Source of the DNA: CAMYLY01 sp039587215
GTDB taxonomy: Bacteria > Gemmatimonadota > Gemmatimonadetes > Gemmatimonadales > GWC2-71-9
Direction of reading: 5' to 3'
DNA length: 8,022 nt
NCBI GenBank assembly: GCA_039587215.1
Contig: JBDHIW010000108.1
Span: forward strand, 1-8,022
Positions 1 through 6,384 of the stretch are shown here, piece by piece. The notes under the pieces were generated by a model. That model was given only the letters and a program-made list of their open reading frames with translations. It ran no database searches and was not told the origin of the DNA. A program made the position numbers and the translations under genes. The number at the start of each line of letters is the position of its first letter. The first letter of the stretch is position 1.

Positions 1-137
1 CGCCGGACCCGGCGCCGGACGTCACGACCGAGCAGGCCGTGGACGCCGTCGCGCCGAAGCGGCGCCGGCGCCGGCGCCGAGGCCGCGGCCGAGGCAAGCC
101 GCCCGGGTCCGGAGGTGAGGGAACGACGGATGCCTAA
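1..137 (+). CDS. C-terminal end of an unidentified protein with an Arg-rich tail (partial, runs off left edge)
   Basis: The frame beginning at position 3 stays open for 44 codons and stops with TAA at 135-137. The visible part is acidic and Ala/Pro-rich, then carries a Lys followed by seven Arg in a row (visible residues 19-26), an RGRGRGK stretch, and a Gly/Ser-rich tail. Such tails are typical of nucleic-acid-binding or ribosome-associated proteins. The stop lies 5 bases past the metG start codon, so the two genes overlap by 8 bases and are probably translationally coupled. In several phyla a PSP1-domain protein (RicT/YaaT) lies close to metG, so that is one candidate, but no PSP1 domain is inside the window and the identity is not shown. 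The frame is credible because it ends exactly at the metG start; the product is unknown. Confidence 0.65.
   Translation, partial: PDPAPDVTTEQAVDAVAPKRRRRRRRGRGRGKPPGSGGEGTTDA
111..122 (+). promoter_or_regulatory. Ribosome binding site for metG
   Basis: GGAGGTGAGGGA lies just before the ATG at 130; the GAGG core at 117-120 leaves a 9-base spacer. It supports ATG 130 over the in-frame GTG at 115, which would sit inside this purine tract. It also lies inside the 3' end of the preceding gene, consistent with coupling. Confidence 0.6.
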
Positions 138-1644
138 GTTCTACATCACCACCGCGATCGACTACTCGAACGGGGAACCGCACCTCGGGCATGCGTACGA
201 GAAGATCGGCGCCGACTGTATCGCCCGGTATCGCCGGCTGCGCGGCGACGACGTGCACTTCGTCATCGGCATGGACGAGCACGGCCAGAAGGTGGCCCAG
301 ACCGCCGAGGCCGCAGGCGTAGACCCGCACGTCTGGGTCGACCGGATCGCCGAGTCCTTCGAGGCCGCGTGGGACGAGCTGGGCATCAGTCACACGGACT
401 TCATCCGCACGACCCAGAAGCGCCATCGGAACGCCGTCGAGGAACTGTTCCGTCGGATCCAACGGGCGGGACACCTGAGCGAGGGCACCTATCGGGGCTA
501 CTACTGCGTCGGGTGCGAGGGCTTCAAGCTGGAGAAGGATCTCGAAGACGGGCAGTGCCCGCTGCACCGCACGCGGGACATCAAGTGGCTGGAAGAGGCG
601 AACTACTTCTTCGAAATCGGCAGATTCCGCGACGCCCTGCTCCAGCTGTACGACGAACGCCCGGATTTCGTGGAGCCGCGCGCCAAGTACAACGAGATCC
701 GCAACGTGGTCGCCGACTGGACGACCGACCAGCAGCTGTCGGTGAGCCGGTCGCGCGTGCCGTGGGGCATCCCGTGGCCCGACGATCCCGATCACACGGT
801 GTACGTGTGGTTCGACGCCCTCATCAACTACCTGTCCGCCACGGGATTCCCGACCGACGGCTTCGAGGCGACGTGGCCGGCCGACGTCCACGTCATCGGA
901 CCGGACATCCTTCGTTTCCACGCCGCCATGTGGCCGACCATGCTCATGGCCGCGGACCTCCCGGTCCCCCACAAGGTCTGGTGCCACGGCTGGGTCAACA
1001 CGGGCGGAGCGCGCTTCTCGAAGTCCGAGGGCGTCAGCGTCACGCTCCGCGAGATCATCGATCACCACGGAGCCGACGCGCTGCGGTACTTCCTCCTGCG
1101 GGAGATTCCGTGGGACGGGGACGGCAACTTCACCTACGAACGCTTCGACGTGCGATACACCAGCGAGCTCGCCGACGGCTACGGCAACCTCGTGAGCCGC
1201 GTGCTCGCGATGATCCGCCGCTATCTGGACGGCACCGTCCCGGAGGCGCCGGAGACGGTCCTCGATGCCGCGGCCGTGGACGCGGCCGCCGCCTACCGGG
1301 ACGCCATGGATGCGTACCGTCTCAACCAGGGTGCGGACGCGGCGTGGCAGCTGGTGGACCGCGCCAACCTCTACGTCGAGGAGCGCGCGCCGTGGGCCGA
1401 GGCCAAGGAAGGACGCGACGCGGACCTGGCGGAGACGCTCGGTGCGCTGGCTCGGGCCATCGCGCGCATCTCCATCATGCTGAGCCCGTTTGTGCCGTCC
1501 AAAACCGCCGACGTGTGGCGGGCACTGGGCCTGGACGGTGAGCCGGCCGACGCGGGCTGGGCGCATCTCGAGAGCCCCCCGTGCGCCGGTCGCACAGTGG
1601 CCGCGCTTCCCCCACTCTTTCCGAAGCCCGCGGTGAAATCCTAA
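130..1644 (+). CDS. metG: Methionyl-tRNA synthetase
   Basis: This cytoplasmic class I aminoacyl-tRNA synthetase charges tRNA-Met with methionine using ATP. The protein has 504 residues from ATG 130. The HIGH-type signature is HLGH (residues 18-21) and the KMSKS-type loop reads RFSKS (295-299). Between them a single zinc knuckle has ligands C126, C129, C143 and H146, the CCCH pattern known from Thermus-type enzymes. The core motif VWFDALINYLSATG begins at residue 226. The C-terminal helical anticodon-binding domain contains the expected N413 and W422 region (RANLYVEERAPWAEAK). The length fits the short bacterial form: there is no C-terminal EMAP/tRNA-binding domain. It overlaps the preceding gene by 8 bases and is followed by an AT-richer gap with a new promoter, so it is probably the last gene of its operon. 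All key motifs are intact and the family call is secure. Confidence 0.97.
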   Translation: MPKFYITTAIDYSNGEPHLGHAYEKIGADCIARYRRLRGDDVHFVIGMDEHGQKVAQTAEAAGVDPHVWVDRIAESFEAAWDELGISHTDFIRTTQKRHRNAVEELFRRIQRAGHLSEGTYRGYYCVGCEGFKLEKDLEDGQCPLHRTRDIKWLEEANYFFEIGRFRDALLQLYDERPDFVEPRAKYNEIRNVVADWTTDQQLSVSRSRVPWGIPWPDDPDHTVYVWFDALINYLSATGFPTDGFEATWPADVHVIGPDILRFHAAMWPTMLMAADLPVPHKVWCHGWVNTGGARFSKSEGVSVTLREIIDHHGADALRYFLLREIPWDGDGNFTYERFDVRYTSELADGYGNLVSRVLAMIRRYLDGTVPEAPETVLDAAAVDAAAAYRDAMDAYRLNQGADAAWQLVDRANLYVEERAPWAEAKEGRDADLAETLGALARAIARISIMLSPFVPSKTADVWRALGLDGEPADAGWAHLESPPCAGRTVAALPPLFPKPAVKS

Positions 1645-1683
1645 GTAATTACAGGACAACGATTTAGAATATTGCCGTCGGGG

Positions 1684-1713
1684 TTGACACCGCTCTTCCA
1701 CAGGGCCTATTTT
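1684..1713 (+). promoter_or_regulatory. Sigma-70-type promoter for the M23/lipoprotein/DsbA-like operon
   Basis: A perfect -35 box TTGACA (1684-1689) is followed, after an 18-bp spacer, by TATTTT (1708-1713), or by CTATTT with a 17-bp spacer. Transcription would start near 1719-1721, leaving a leader of about 68 bases before the GTG at 1788. The promoter lies in the most AT-rich stretch of the window, just after metG. GACACC (1686-1691) and GGTGTC (1715-1720) form an inverted repeat flanking the -10 box, which could be chance or a regulator site. Confidence 0.65.
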
Positions 1714-1787
1714 TGGTGTCCTCCATTCGTCGCCTCTCGGCGGGGCGGCACCCTCATTTCACCCCAGGATCGCGGAGTGCGCACACG

Positions 1788-2723
1788 GTGACCAAACGAC
1801 AGTGGTCCGTCGTGATCGTCCCACATGGTGCAGGCGACTCCCGCTCGCTGCGCGTGTCGCTGCGCGCGGTCAAAGTGGTGGCGACGGCAGCCGTCTTGCT
1901 CATGCTCGCGACCGCAGGCATGGGGTACACGGTCATCGCGCGCGCGGTCGATCTCTCGCAGTTGGAGCGGATCGAGCGCCGCAACGCCCTTCTGGCCGGA
2001 GAACTGTCGGACGCGGCAACGTTGGTGAGCGCCCTCAACGACACCGTGAGGCAATTGGCGCTCCGCGACGAGCAGATTCGTCTGCTGGCCGGGCTCGAGC
2101 CGACCAATCCCGAGGTGCTGCTGGCCGGTATCGGCGGCCCGGCATCCTGGACGGAAGACGACCAACTCCTGTCGGAAGGACCGACCGGTCGGGACGCACT
2201 GGACCTCCGGGCGACCCTCGACGGGCTCGTTCGGCGGGCGGGACTCCTGGCGACTTCCTATCAGGAAGCGGTCGACAGTCTCGGCGTACATCGGGACCGG
2301 CTCAGTCGAACACCGTCGATCTCGCCGATTCCGCCGTCGCTGGGATGGTTCACGAGCGGGTTCGCCTCCGCCCGACGTCACCCGATCTTCAACGAAGAGC
2401 GGCCCCATCCGGGCATCGACGTGTCGGCCCCCATGGGTACCGAGATCTTGGCGCCGGCGAGCGGCCGGGTCGTTGACGTGCGGGTGAAGACGGGCTACGG
2501 CCGGACCGTGACGATCGATCACGGGTTCGGCGTCGTGACCATGTTCGCGCACTGCTCCCGCATCACGGCCCGGGTGGGTCAGTGGGTCGAGCGCGGCGAC
2601 AAGATTGCCGAAGTGGGCAACACGGGTATCGCAACCGGCCCGCATCTGCATTACGAGGTTGCGGTGGACGGCCGCCAGGTCGACCCGCGCACGTTCATCT
2701 TCCCCACGGCGATCGTCGACTAG
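1788..2723 (+). CDS. Membrane-anchored M23-family metallopeptidase (LytM/lysostaphin-like)
   Basis: This is a probable zinc endopeptidase that cleaves peptide cross-links in peptidoglycan in the periplasm, for cell-wall remodelling. The protein has 311 residues. A short basic cytoplasmic N-terminus is followed by one transmembrane segment (about 29-51), a coiled-coil-like stretch (about 56-100, rich in Leu, Glu and Arg), a linker, and a C-terminal M23 domain (about 185-305). Zinc and catalytic residues are all present: H207 and D211 in HPGID, H255 in MFAHC, and H286 and H288 in GPHLHYEV, so it should be active rather than an EnvC/NlpD-type degenerate activator. I chose GTG 1788 because an upstream TTG (1713) or GTG (1716) would overlap the promoter, and GGAG at 1774-1777 fits as ribosome binding site. 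It is the first gene of a likely three-gene operon. The exact bond cleaved cannot be told from sequence. Confidence 0.93.
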   Translation: MTKRQWSVVIVPHGAGDSRSLRVSLRAVKVVATAAVLLMLATAGMGYTVIARAVDLSQLERIERRNALLAGELSDAATLVSALNDTVRQLALRDEQIRLLAGLEPTNPEVLLAGIGGPASWTEDDQLLSEGPTGRDALDLRATLDGLVRRAGLLATSYQEAVDSLGVHRDRLSRTPSISPIPPSLGWFTSGFASARRHPIFNEERPHPGIDVSAPMGTEILAPASGRVVDVRVKTGYGRTVTIDHGFGVVTMFAHCSRITARVGQWVERGDKIAEVGNTGIATGPHLHYEVAVDGRQVDPRTFIFPTAIVD

Positions 2724-2748
2724 GCTCCCTGCACCCTTGAAGGGCATT

Positions 2749-3528
2749 ATGGCACGGCGGGGACTCGCAGGCGCGGCGGGACTCGTCCTCCCCCTCCTCT
2801 GCACTGCGTGCGGCTCCTCGTCCAACGGCGCGGAGCTCACGGTCGTCGTGGCCTATGCGGACGGCTCCCCCGCGGCGGGCGTCGACGTGACCGTCGTCCC
2901 GTTCGACGTCAACGCGCTGGTGGACTCCCTGAGCGGCGCCGCCCCGACCGCCCCTCCGGACTTCACCGCGCTCACGGACGAGCTGGCGGCGTTCGAGCCC
3001 GACACGGCGATGGCCCGCCGGCGCACACTCGACCGGCCGTGGATCGCGCTGCGCGACTCCACGCGCGCCCTGTCGGATTCGCTCTTCGCGATCGGCCGGA
3101 CTGCCCCGGGCTATGCGGCCGCGTACGAACGGTTTCGCGCCATGTACCAGCGGCTCACGCGCGAGTCCGCCGCCCGCGACCGGGCCCTCCGCAGCCTCGG
3201 AGCCGACGACCTCGCCCTCGCGCGCCGGGCCCACGCGGCAGCAGACTCGCTCAGGCGGTGGGAGAGCGTCACGTTCGCCGACTTCGAGGCGCTGAGCGCG
3301 ACGGCCATCGCGCGGACCGGGCGACGGGTGCGTGAGGCCCGGACCGACGAAGACGGGACGGTGGTGTTCGACCTGGAACCCGGCACGTGGTGGATCACCG
3401 GCATCCACCCCGATGCGGACAACCCCTTCATGGAGTTCCGCTGGCGGGGTCGGGTTCATGTCGGGTCGTGGCTACCTTTCCAGCTTCCGCTCGGCGCTCG
3501 GGAACTCGAACGCGTCTGGCGGCATTAG
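2749..3528 (+). CDS. Putative lipoprotein with a split carboxypeptidase-regulatory-like beta domain
   Basis: This 259-residue protein has no function I recognise. The N-terminus is a short basic segment and a hydrophobic core ending in LCTAC at residues 17-21, an imperfect lipobox with Cys rather than Leu at -3, so lipidation at C21 is likely but not certain. After it comes a beta-rich piece (about 29-53, LTVVVAYADG then GVDVTVVPFD), resembling the first strands of a carboxypeptidase D regulatory-like fold. The typical end of that fold (DEDGTVVFDLEPGTWWITG, about 201-218) appears only after some 140 Ala/Arg/Leu-rich, probably helical residues. The C-terminus carries several Trp and Arg. GAAGGG at 2739-2744 is a close-spaced ribosome binding site for ATG 2749. 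It lies 25 bases after the M23 gene and 20 bases before the DsbA-like gene, suggesting co-expression and a cell-envelope role. The gene is convincing; the domain reading is moderate. Confidence 0.82.
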   Translation: MARRGLAGAAGLVLPLLCTACGSSSNGAELTVVVAYADGSPAAGVDVTVVPFDVNALVDSLSGAAPTAPPDFTALTDELAAFEPDTAMARRRTLDRPWIALRDSTRALSDSLFAIGRTAPGYAAAYERFRAMYQRLTRESAARDRALRSLGADDLALARRAHAAADSLRRWESVTFADFEALSATAIARTGRRVREARTDEDGTVVFDLEPGTWWITGIHPDADNPFMEFRWRGRVHVGSWLPFQLPLGARELERVWRH

Positions 3529-3536
3529 ACAGGACG

Positions 3537-3542
3537 AGGAGG
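3537..3542 (+). promoter_or_regulatory. Strong ribosome binding site deciding the DsbA-like start
   Basis: A full AGGAGG lies 6 bases before GTG 3549. This favours GTG 3549 over the in-frame GTG at 3558 and over longer forms that would overlap the lipoprotein gene. Confidence 0.75.
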
Positions 3543-3548
3543 GAGTCC

Positions 3549-4274
3549 GTGTCACCTGTGAAACTGACCGCCGTACTGTTCGCGAGCGCCGCCGCCGGTG
3601 CCGGCCTCATGTGGGCGGCGCTGGCCGGGCGTGCCGAAAGCGATGGGATCAACGCCGCGGTCGCCGAGGCACCGGCCCCGACCTCGTCGGCCATGCCGGC
3701 GTCGGCCCCGTCGGGAGCGACACAGGACGACGCGTATCTCGACGCGCGCTCGAAGGGGTCGCCGGACGCCCCGATCGTCGTCTACGAAGCGTCGGACTTC
3801 CAGTGCCCCTACTGCCGAGATTTTTGGGAGCAGACGCTTCCGTTGCTCGAGGCAGAGTACATCAACACCGGCAAGATTCGACTCGTCTTCCTCAACTTCC
3901 CACTCACGTCGATCCACCCCAACGCCCCAGCGGCCCACGAGTTCGCCATGTGCGCCGCCGAGCAGGGACGCTTCTGGGAGACACACGACCTGCTGTTCGC
4001 CAATCAGCGGGAGTGGTCCAGCCTCTCCGAGCCCGGGCCGTACTTCCGCCTGCTGATGGATTCGCTGGATGTGTCGCGGTCGGACTTCGACGACTGCCTC
4101 GCGAGCGGACGCGTCCGAGGCGTGGTCATGGCGGAGGGGCAGGCGATGTTTCAGTCGGGGCTTCAGAGCACGCCCTCCTTCGTGATCGAAGGCGGACTCC
4201 TCCCCGGGGCGCAGCCCATCGACGTGTGGCGGCCGATCCTCGACTCGCTCGTCGCGGCCAAACGGACGCCCTGA
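3549..4274 (+). CDS. Secreted or membrane-anchored DsbA-like thiol:disulfide oxidoreductase (thioredoxin fold)
   Basis: The protein probably introduces or rearranges disulfide bonds in exported proteins outside the cytoplasm. It has 241 residues from GTG 3549. An N-terminal hydrophobic segment (about 5-26) is a signal anchor or signal peptide, then comes an Ala/Pro/Ser linker (about 35-58) and a DsbA/Thioredoxin_4-type domain (about 70-236). The active site is CPYC (86-89) in ASDFQCPYCRDF, and the cis-proline loop is STPSF (P209). Two further cysteines, C135 in EFAMCAAEQG and C183 in DDCLASG, sit where many DsbA/BdbD-like relatives have a second cysteine pair. It is the last gene of the likely operon with the M23 peptidase and the lipoprotein. 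Neither of those has a pair of mature cysteines suited to an internal disulfide, so its substrates are probably elsewhere. No DsbB or VKOR partner is in the window. Oxidase versus isomerase cannot be decided. Confidence 0.92.
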   Translation: MSPVKLTAVLFASAAAGAGLMWAALAGRAESDGINAAVAEAPAPTSSAMPASAPSGATQDDAYLDARSKGSPDAPIVVYEASDFQCPYCRDFWEQTLPLLEAEYINTGKIRLVFLNFPLTSIHPNAPAAHEFAMCAAEQGRFWETHDLLFANQREWSSLSEPGPYFRLLMDSLDVSRSDFDDCLASGRVRGVVMAEGQAMFQSGLQSTPSFVIEGGLLPGAQPIDVWRPILDSLVAAKRTP

Positions 4275-4279
4275 CCACG

Positions 4280-4300
4280 GGCGTCGGCGCGACCGACGTC
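4280..4300. terminator. Hairpin in the convergent junction (possible bidirectional terminator)
   Basis: CGTCGG (4282-4287) pairs with CCGACG (4293-4298) around a 5-base loop CGCGA, extended by a G·T wobble and a G-C pair at the base (8 positions in all). It fills most of the 24-base gap between the DsbA-like stop (4274) and the CPBP stop (4299) and just overlaps the latter. No T-tract follows on either strand, so intrinsic termination is uncertain. Confidence 0.4.
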
Positions 4301-5054
4301 AGCGCATCAGCAGCGAGAGCCCAACGTCATAGAGAGCGTGCGTCCACGCCGCGATGCCGAAGCCGCGGAATACGTAGAGCCCGCTCAGCATCAGACCTGC
4401 CAGCGCACGGAACGTGAACGACGGCGCCGTCAGCGGATCGCCGAACGGCCCGATGTAATGGAAGCCGGAGAAGATCAGGGCGCTGGCGACGATGGCCACG
4501 GCGATGGACACCTTGCGGCTCCACCCGGCCCGAAGCGCCAGAAAGAGGATCCCCGACACCAGCAGGACCCGGAACAGCAGCTCTTCGTAAATCCCCGCAC
4601 CGAGCGACACCACGAGCTGGGTGCCGAGCGGGAGGCGCTGCATCGCGGTCTGTGCGGCCAGCGCCGTCCCAAGCCCACCCATCCCCAACACCTGTGCGGT
4701 CAGATAAGCCACGACCTGACCGAAGATGGCCGCGTAGATCATGCTCTCCACGAGCATGAGCCCGAACACGCGGGGCGTCAGCGCGCCTCCCCGCACCCGC
4801 ATGTCGCGCCAGACGAAGTACCCTCCCGTGCCCAGGAGCACGATGCCGAACGTGGCGACGCCGTACCGGCCACCCAGGCTCACGAACAGCGTCTTGAGCA
4901 GCACGTCGGCGCCGTTGCGTACGCCGGCCATCTCCGTGCCGGCCATCATCAGCGAGAGCCCCTCGTAGAGGAGCAACAGCGGCAAGGCAAAGAGCAGACT
5001 GTAGCGAGGCTCTTTGCTGACGGTGAAGTACTGGGCTGACGTCATGGCGTTCAA
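4299..5054 (-). CDS. CPBP-family intramembrane metalloprotease
   Basis: This is a polytopic inner-membrane protein of the CPBP (CAAX protease and bacteriocin-processing, Abi) family, related to Rce1. It has 251 residues from the TTG at 5054, or 248 from the ATG at 5045. Several hydrophobic segments are visible (about 18-38, 66-82, 97-122, 145-175, 182-197, 215-229). All three family motifs are present: EELLFR (E157, E158, R162), FSGFH (F195, H199) and HALYD (H239, D243), which form the proposed metal and catalytic site, so it looks active. The substrate is unknown; family members process prenylated proteins or peptides, or help with immunity to bacteriocins. It is convergent with the DsbA-like gene and divergent from waaA, with which it may share a very compact control region. 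It stands alone, so the context does not name a partner. Confidence 0.93.
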   Translation of the reverse strand: MNAMTSAQYFTVSKEPRYSLLFALPLLLLYEGLSLMMAGTEMAGVRNGADVLLKTLFVSLGGRYGVATFGIVLLGTGGYFVWRDMRVRGGALTPRVFGLMLVESMIYAAIFGQVVAYLTAQVLGMGGLGTALAAQTAMQRLPLGTQLVVSLGAGIYEELLFRVLLVSGILFLALRAGWSRKVSIAVAIVASALIFSGFHYIGPFGDPLTAPSFTFRALAGLMLSGLYVFRGFGIAAWTHALYDVGLSLLMR

Positions 5055-5063
5055 CGTATCACA

Positions 5064-5069
5064 TTCCTC
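5064..5069 (-). promoter_or_regulatory. Ribosome binding site suggesting the TTG start of the CPBP gene
   Basis: On the minus strand GAGGAA occurs 9 bases before TTG 5054 but 18 bases before ATG 5045. The distance favours TTG, though ATG is the better codon. The choice changes only three residues. Confidence 0.45.
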
Positions 5070-5071
5070 GC

Positions 5072-6337
5072 GTGCGTGGCCTCTACCGAACCCTCACCCG
5101 TTGCGCCGCGGTCATTCCCCCGCTCGGCCGCGGCCCCCTGGCCGGCAGCCTTCGCGGGCGGCGCGCTGCCCCTGCCCGATGGCGCGCCTGGGCCGGCACG
5201 CATCGGGGCGACGCGCCCCTCATCTGGTGCCATGCGGCGTCCGTGGGCGAAGCACAGGTTCTCGAACCGGTGCTCGACCGCCTCCCGTCGACGGCGGACC
5301 CAGTGCAGGCCGTCCTGTCGTTCTCGTCTCCCTCGGTCACCGGATGGCCCGTCACCGACGTCCGTCACGCCGACTTCGCGCCCTTCGACGAGCCCCGAGC
5401 CGTCCAGGCGGTGCTCCGCGCCCTCGACCCGGCGCTCCTGGTCATCGCCCGCGACGACCTCTGGCCCGAACTGGTCACGGGGGCCGGCGAGCGGGGTATC
5501 CCCGTCGCGGTCATCGGCGCCCGGATGTCGCCGCGGAGTGCGCGGCGACGACGGCTGCTCTCCTCCCTCTACGCGCCGGTCTGGAGGACGGTTTCCTGGT
5601 GGGGCGCCTGCACCGCGGAGGATGGCGCGAGGCTGGAGCAGCTCGGGGTCCCGCCAGACCGCATCACGGTCACGGGAGACCCGAGACACGACCGCATCCT
5701 CGACGCAGCCGCGGCCACCCGGCCGGCCGCGGCGCTGGAAACCTGGGTGGGGGGTGATCCGGTGCTCGTCGCCGGGAGCACCCATCCCTCCGACACGGCG
5801 CCGGTACTGCAGGCGTTTGCCGCGTGGCGGCGCGACCGGGGCGACGCGCGGCTCATCGTCGTCCCGCACGACCCGTCGCCCGACGCGACGGCGGCCCTCG
5901 CGCGGCAGTGCCGGTCCCGCGGCCTGACGAGCGTCGTGTGGTCGGACGACCCCCGCCAGTCGATCGACGCGAGCGCACCGGTCTGCATCGTCGCCGTACG
6001 GGGCGCGCTTCAAGGACTGTATCACCTCGCGAGCCTGGCGTACGTCGGCGGGGGGTTCGGTCGGCGCGGTGTGCATGCGGTCATGGAGCCGGCCGCGTGC
6101 GGCGTGCCAGTGGCCGTTGGCCCAAAAGCCAGCGGCGACCCAGACGTGCAGACACTCGTCGCGGCGGGCGCCTGCCGGGTGCTGTCCGCAGCCGCTCCCG
6201 CACGGGAGCTGGCCGACGCGCTGGCACGCGGAGCAGTCGAGCGCGACGCGCGCGAGGTGTTTGCCATCGGGAGCGCCGGCCGCACCGCCAGGGCGTTGGC
6301 CACCGTTCTTCATGGAGGGTTCACCGCCGCTTCATAG
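5072..6337 (+). CDS. waaA: 3-deoxy-D-manno-octulosonic acid (Kdo) transferase
   Basis: WaaA/KdtA transfers Kdo from CMP-Kdo to the lipid A precursor on the cytoplasmic face of the inner membrane, the first core step of lipopolysaccharide synthesis. The protein has 421 residues, normal for the family, with a GT-B fold. The N-terminal half shows CHAASVGE (53-60), whose E60 matches the catalytic glutamate of the family, then ARDDLWPEL (126-134) in place of the usual METELWPN, GARMS (149-153), and TVTGDPRHD (199-207). The C-terminal half shows VAGSTHPSD (233-241), VVPHDP (263-268) and the signature VGGGFGRRGVHAVMEPAA (325-342), ending CGVPVAVGP. GTG 5072 gives a typical short N-terminus (MRGLYRTL), but I see no Shine-Dalgarno sequence before it. 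It is divergent from the CPBP gene and 47 bases ahead of a barrel protein gene. Whether it adds one or two Kdo units cannot be told. Confidence 0.94.
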   Translation: MRGLYRTLTRCAAVIPPLGRGPLAGSLRGRRAAPARWRAWAGTHRGDAPLIWCHAASVGEAQVLEPVLDRLPSTADPVQAVLSFSSPSVTGWPVTDVRHADFAPFDEPRAVQAVLRALDPALLVIARDDLWPELVTGAGERGIPVAVIGARMSPRSARRRRLLSSLYAPVWRTVSWWGACTAEDGARLEQLGVPPDRITVTGDPRHDRILDAAAATRPAAALETWVGGDPVLVAGSTHPSDTAPVLQAFAAWRRDRGDARLIVVPHDPSPDATAALARQCRSRGLTSVVWSDDPRQSIDASAPVCIVAVRGALQGLYHLASLAYVGGGFGRRGVHAVMEPAACGVPVAVGPKASGDPDVQTLVAAGACRVLSAAAPARELADALARGAVERDAREVFAIGSAGRTARALATVLHGGFTAAS

Positions 6338-6373
6338 GCCTCTGCGATGGTGGGGATCTCTTCGCCCTCGACG

Positions 6374-6380
6374 AAGGAGG
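6374..6380 (+). promoter_or_regulatory. Strong ribosome binding site of the outer-membrane protein gene
   Basis: AAGGAGG sits 4 bases before ATG 6385 and fixes that start over longer in-frame forms that would overlap waaA. Its first three bases are part of a small possible stem: CTTCG (6360-6364) with CGAAG (6372-6376). Confidence 0.7.
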
Positions 6381-6384
6381 TCCC

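Noticed and set aside
1645..1683. TAGAAT at 1665-1670 as an alternative -10 box.
   Set aside because: No acceptable -35 box lies 16-18 bp upstream, while TTGACA with TATTTT just downstream is far better.
22..1701. A 559-codon open frame on the minus strand across the whole of metG.
   Set aside because: It is an antisense shadow caused by high third-position GC; the plus strand has every MetG motif, and the antisense product is a low-complexity Arg/Val/Gly/His-rich chain without a recognisable domain.
1713..1787. An N-terminal extension of the M23 protein starting at TTG 1713 or GTG 1716.
   Set aside because: Those codons lie on or next to the -10 box and upstream of the expected transcript start; the sequence from GTG 1788 begins with a normal short cytoplasmic tail and transmembrane segment.
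1707..2840. A 377-codon minus-strand frame opposite the M23 gene.
   Set aside because: It is a shadow of the M23 gene, which has intact zinc-site motifs, a promoter and a sensible start; the antisense protein has no recognisable motif.
5051..6313. A 420-codon minus-strand frame opposite waaA.
   Set aside because: The plus-strand frame has the WaaA signature motifs; the antisense translation is Arg/Gly/Pro/Asp-rich and featureless.
5824..6384. A long N-terminal extension of the small barrel protein overlapping waaA.
   Set aside because: The signal peptide and strong ribosome site both point to ATG 6385; the extension is an out-of-frame reading of waaA.
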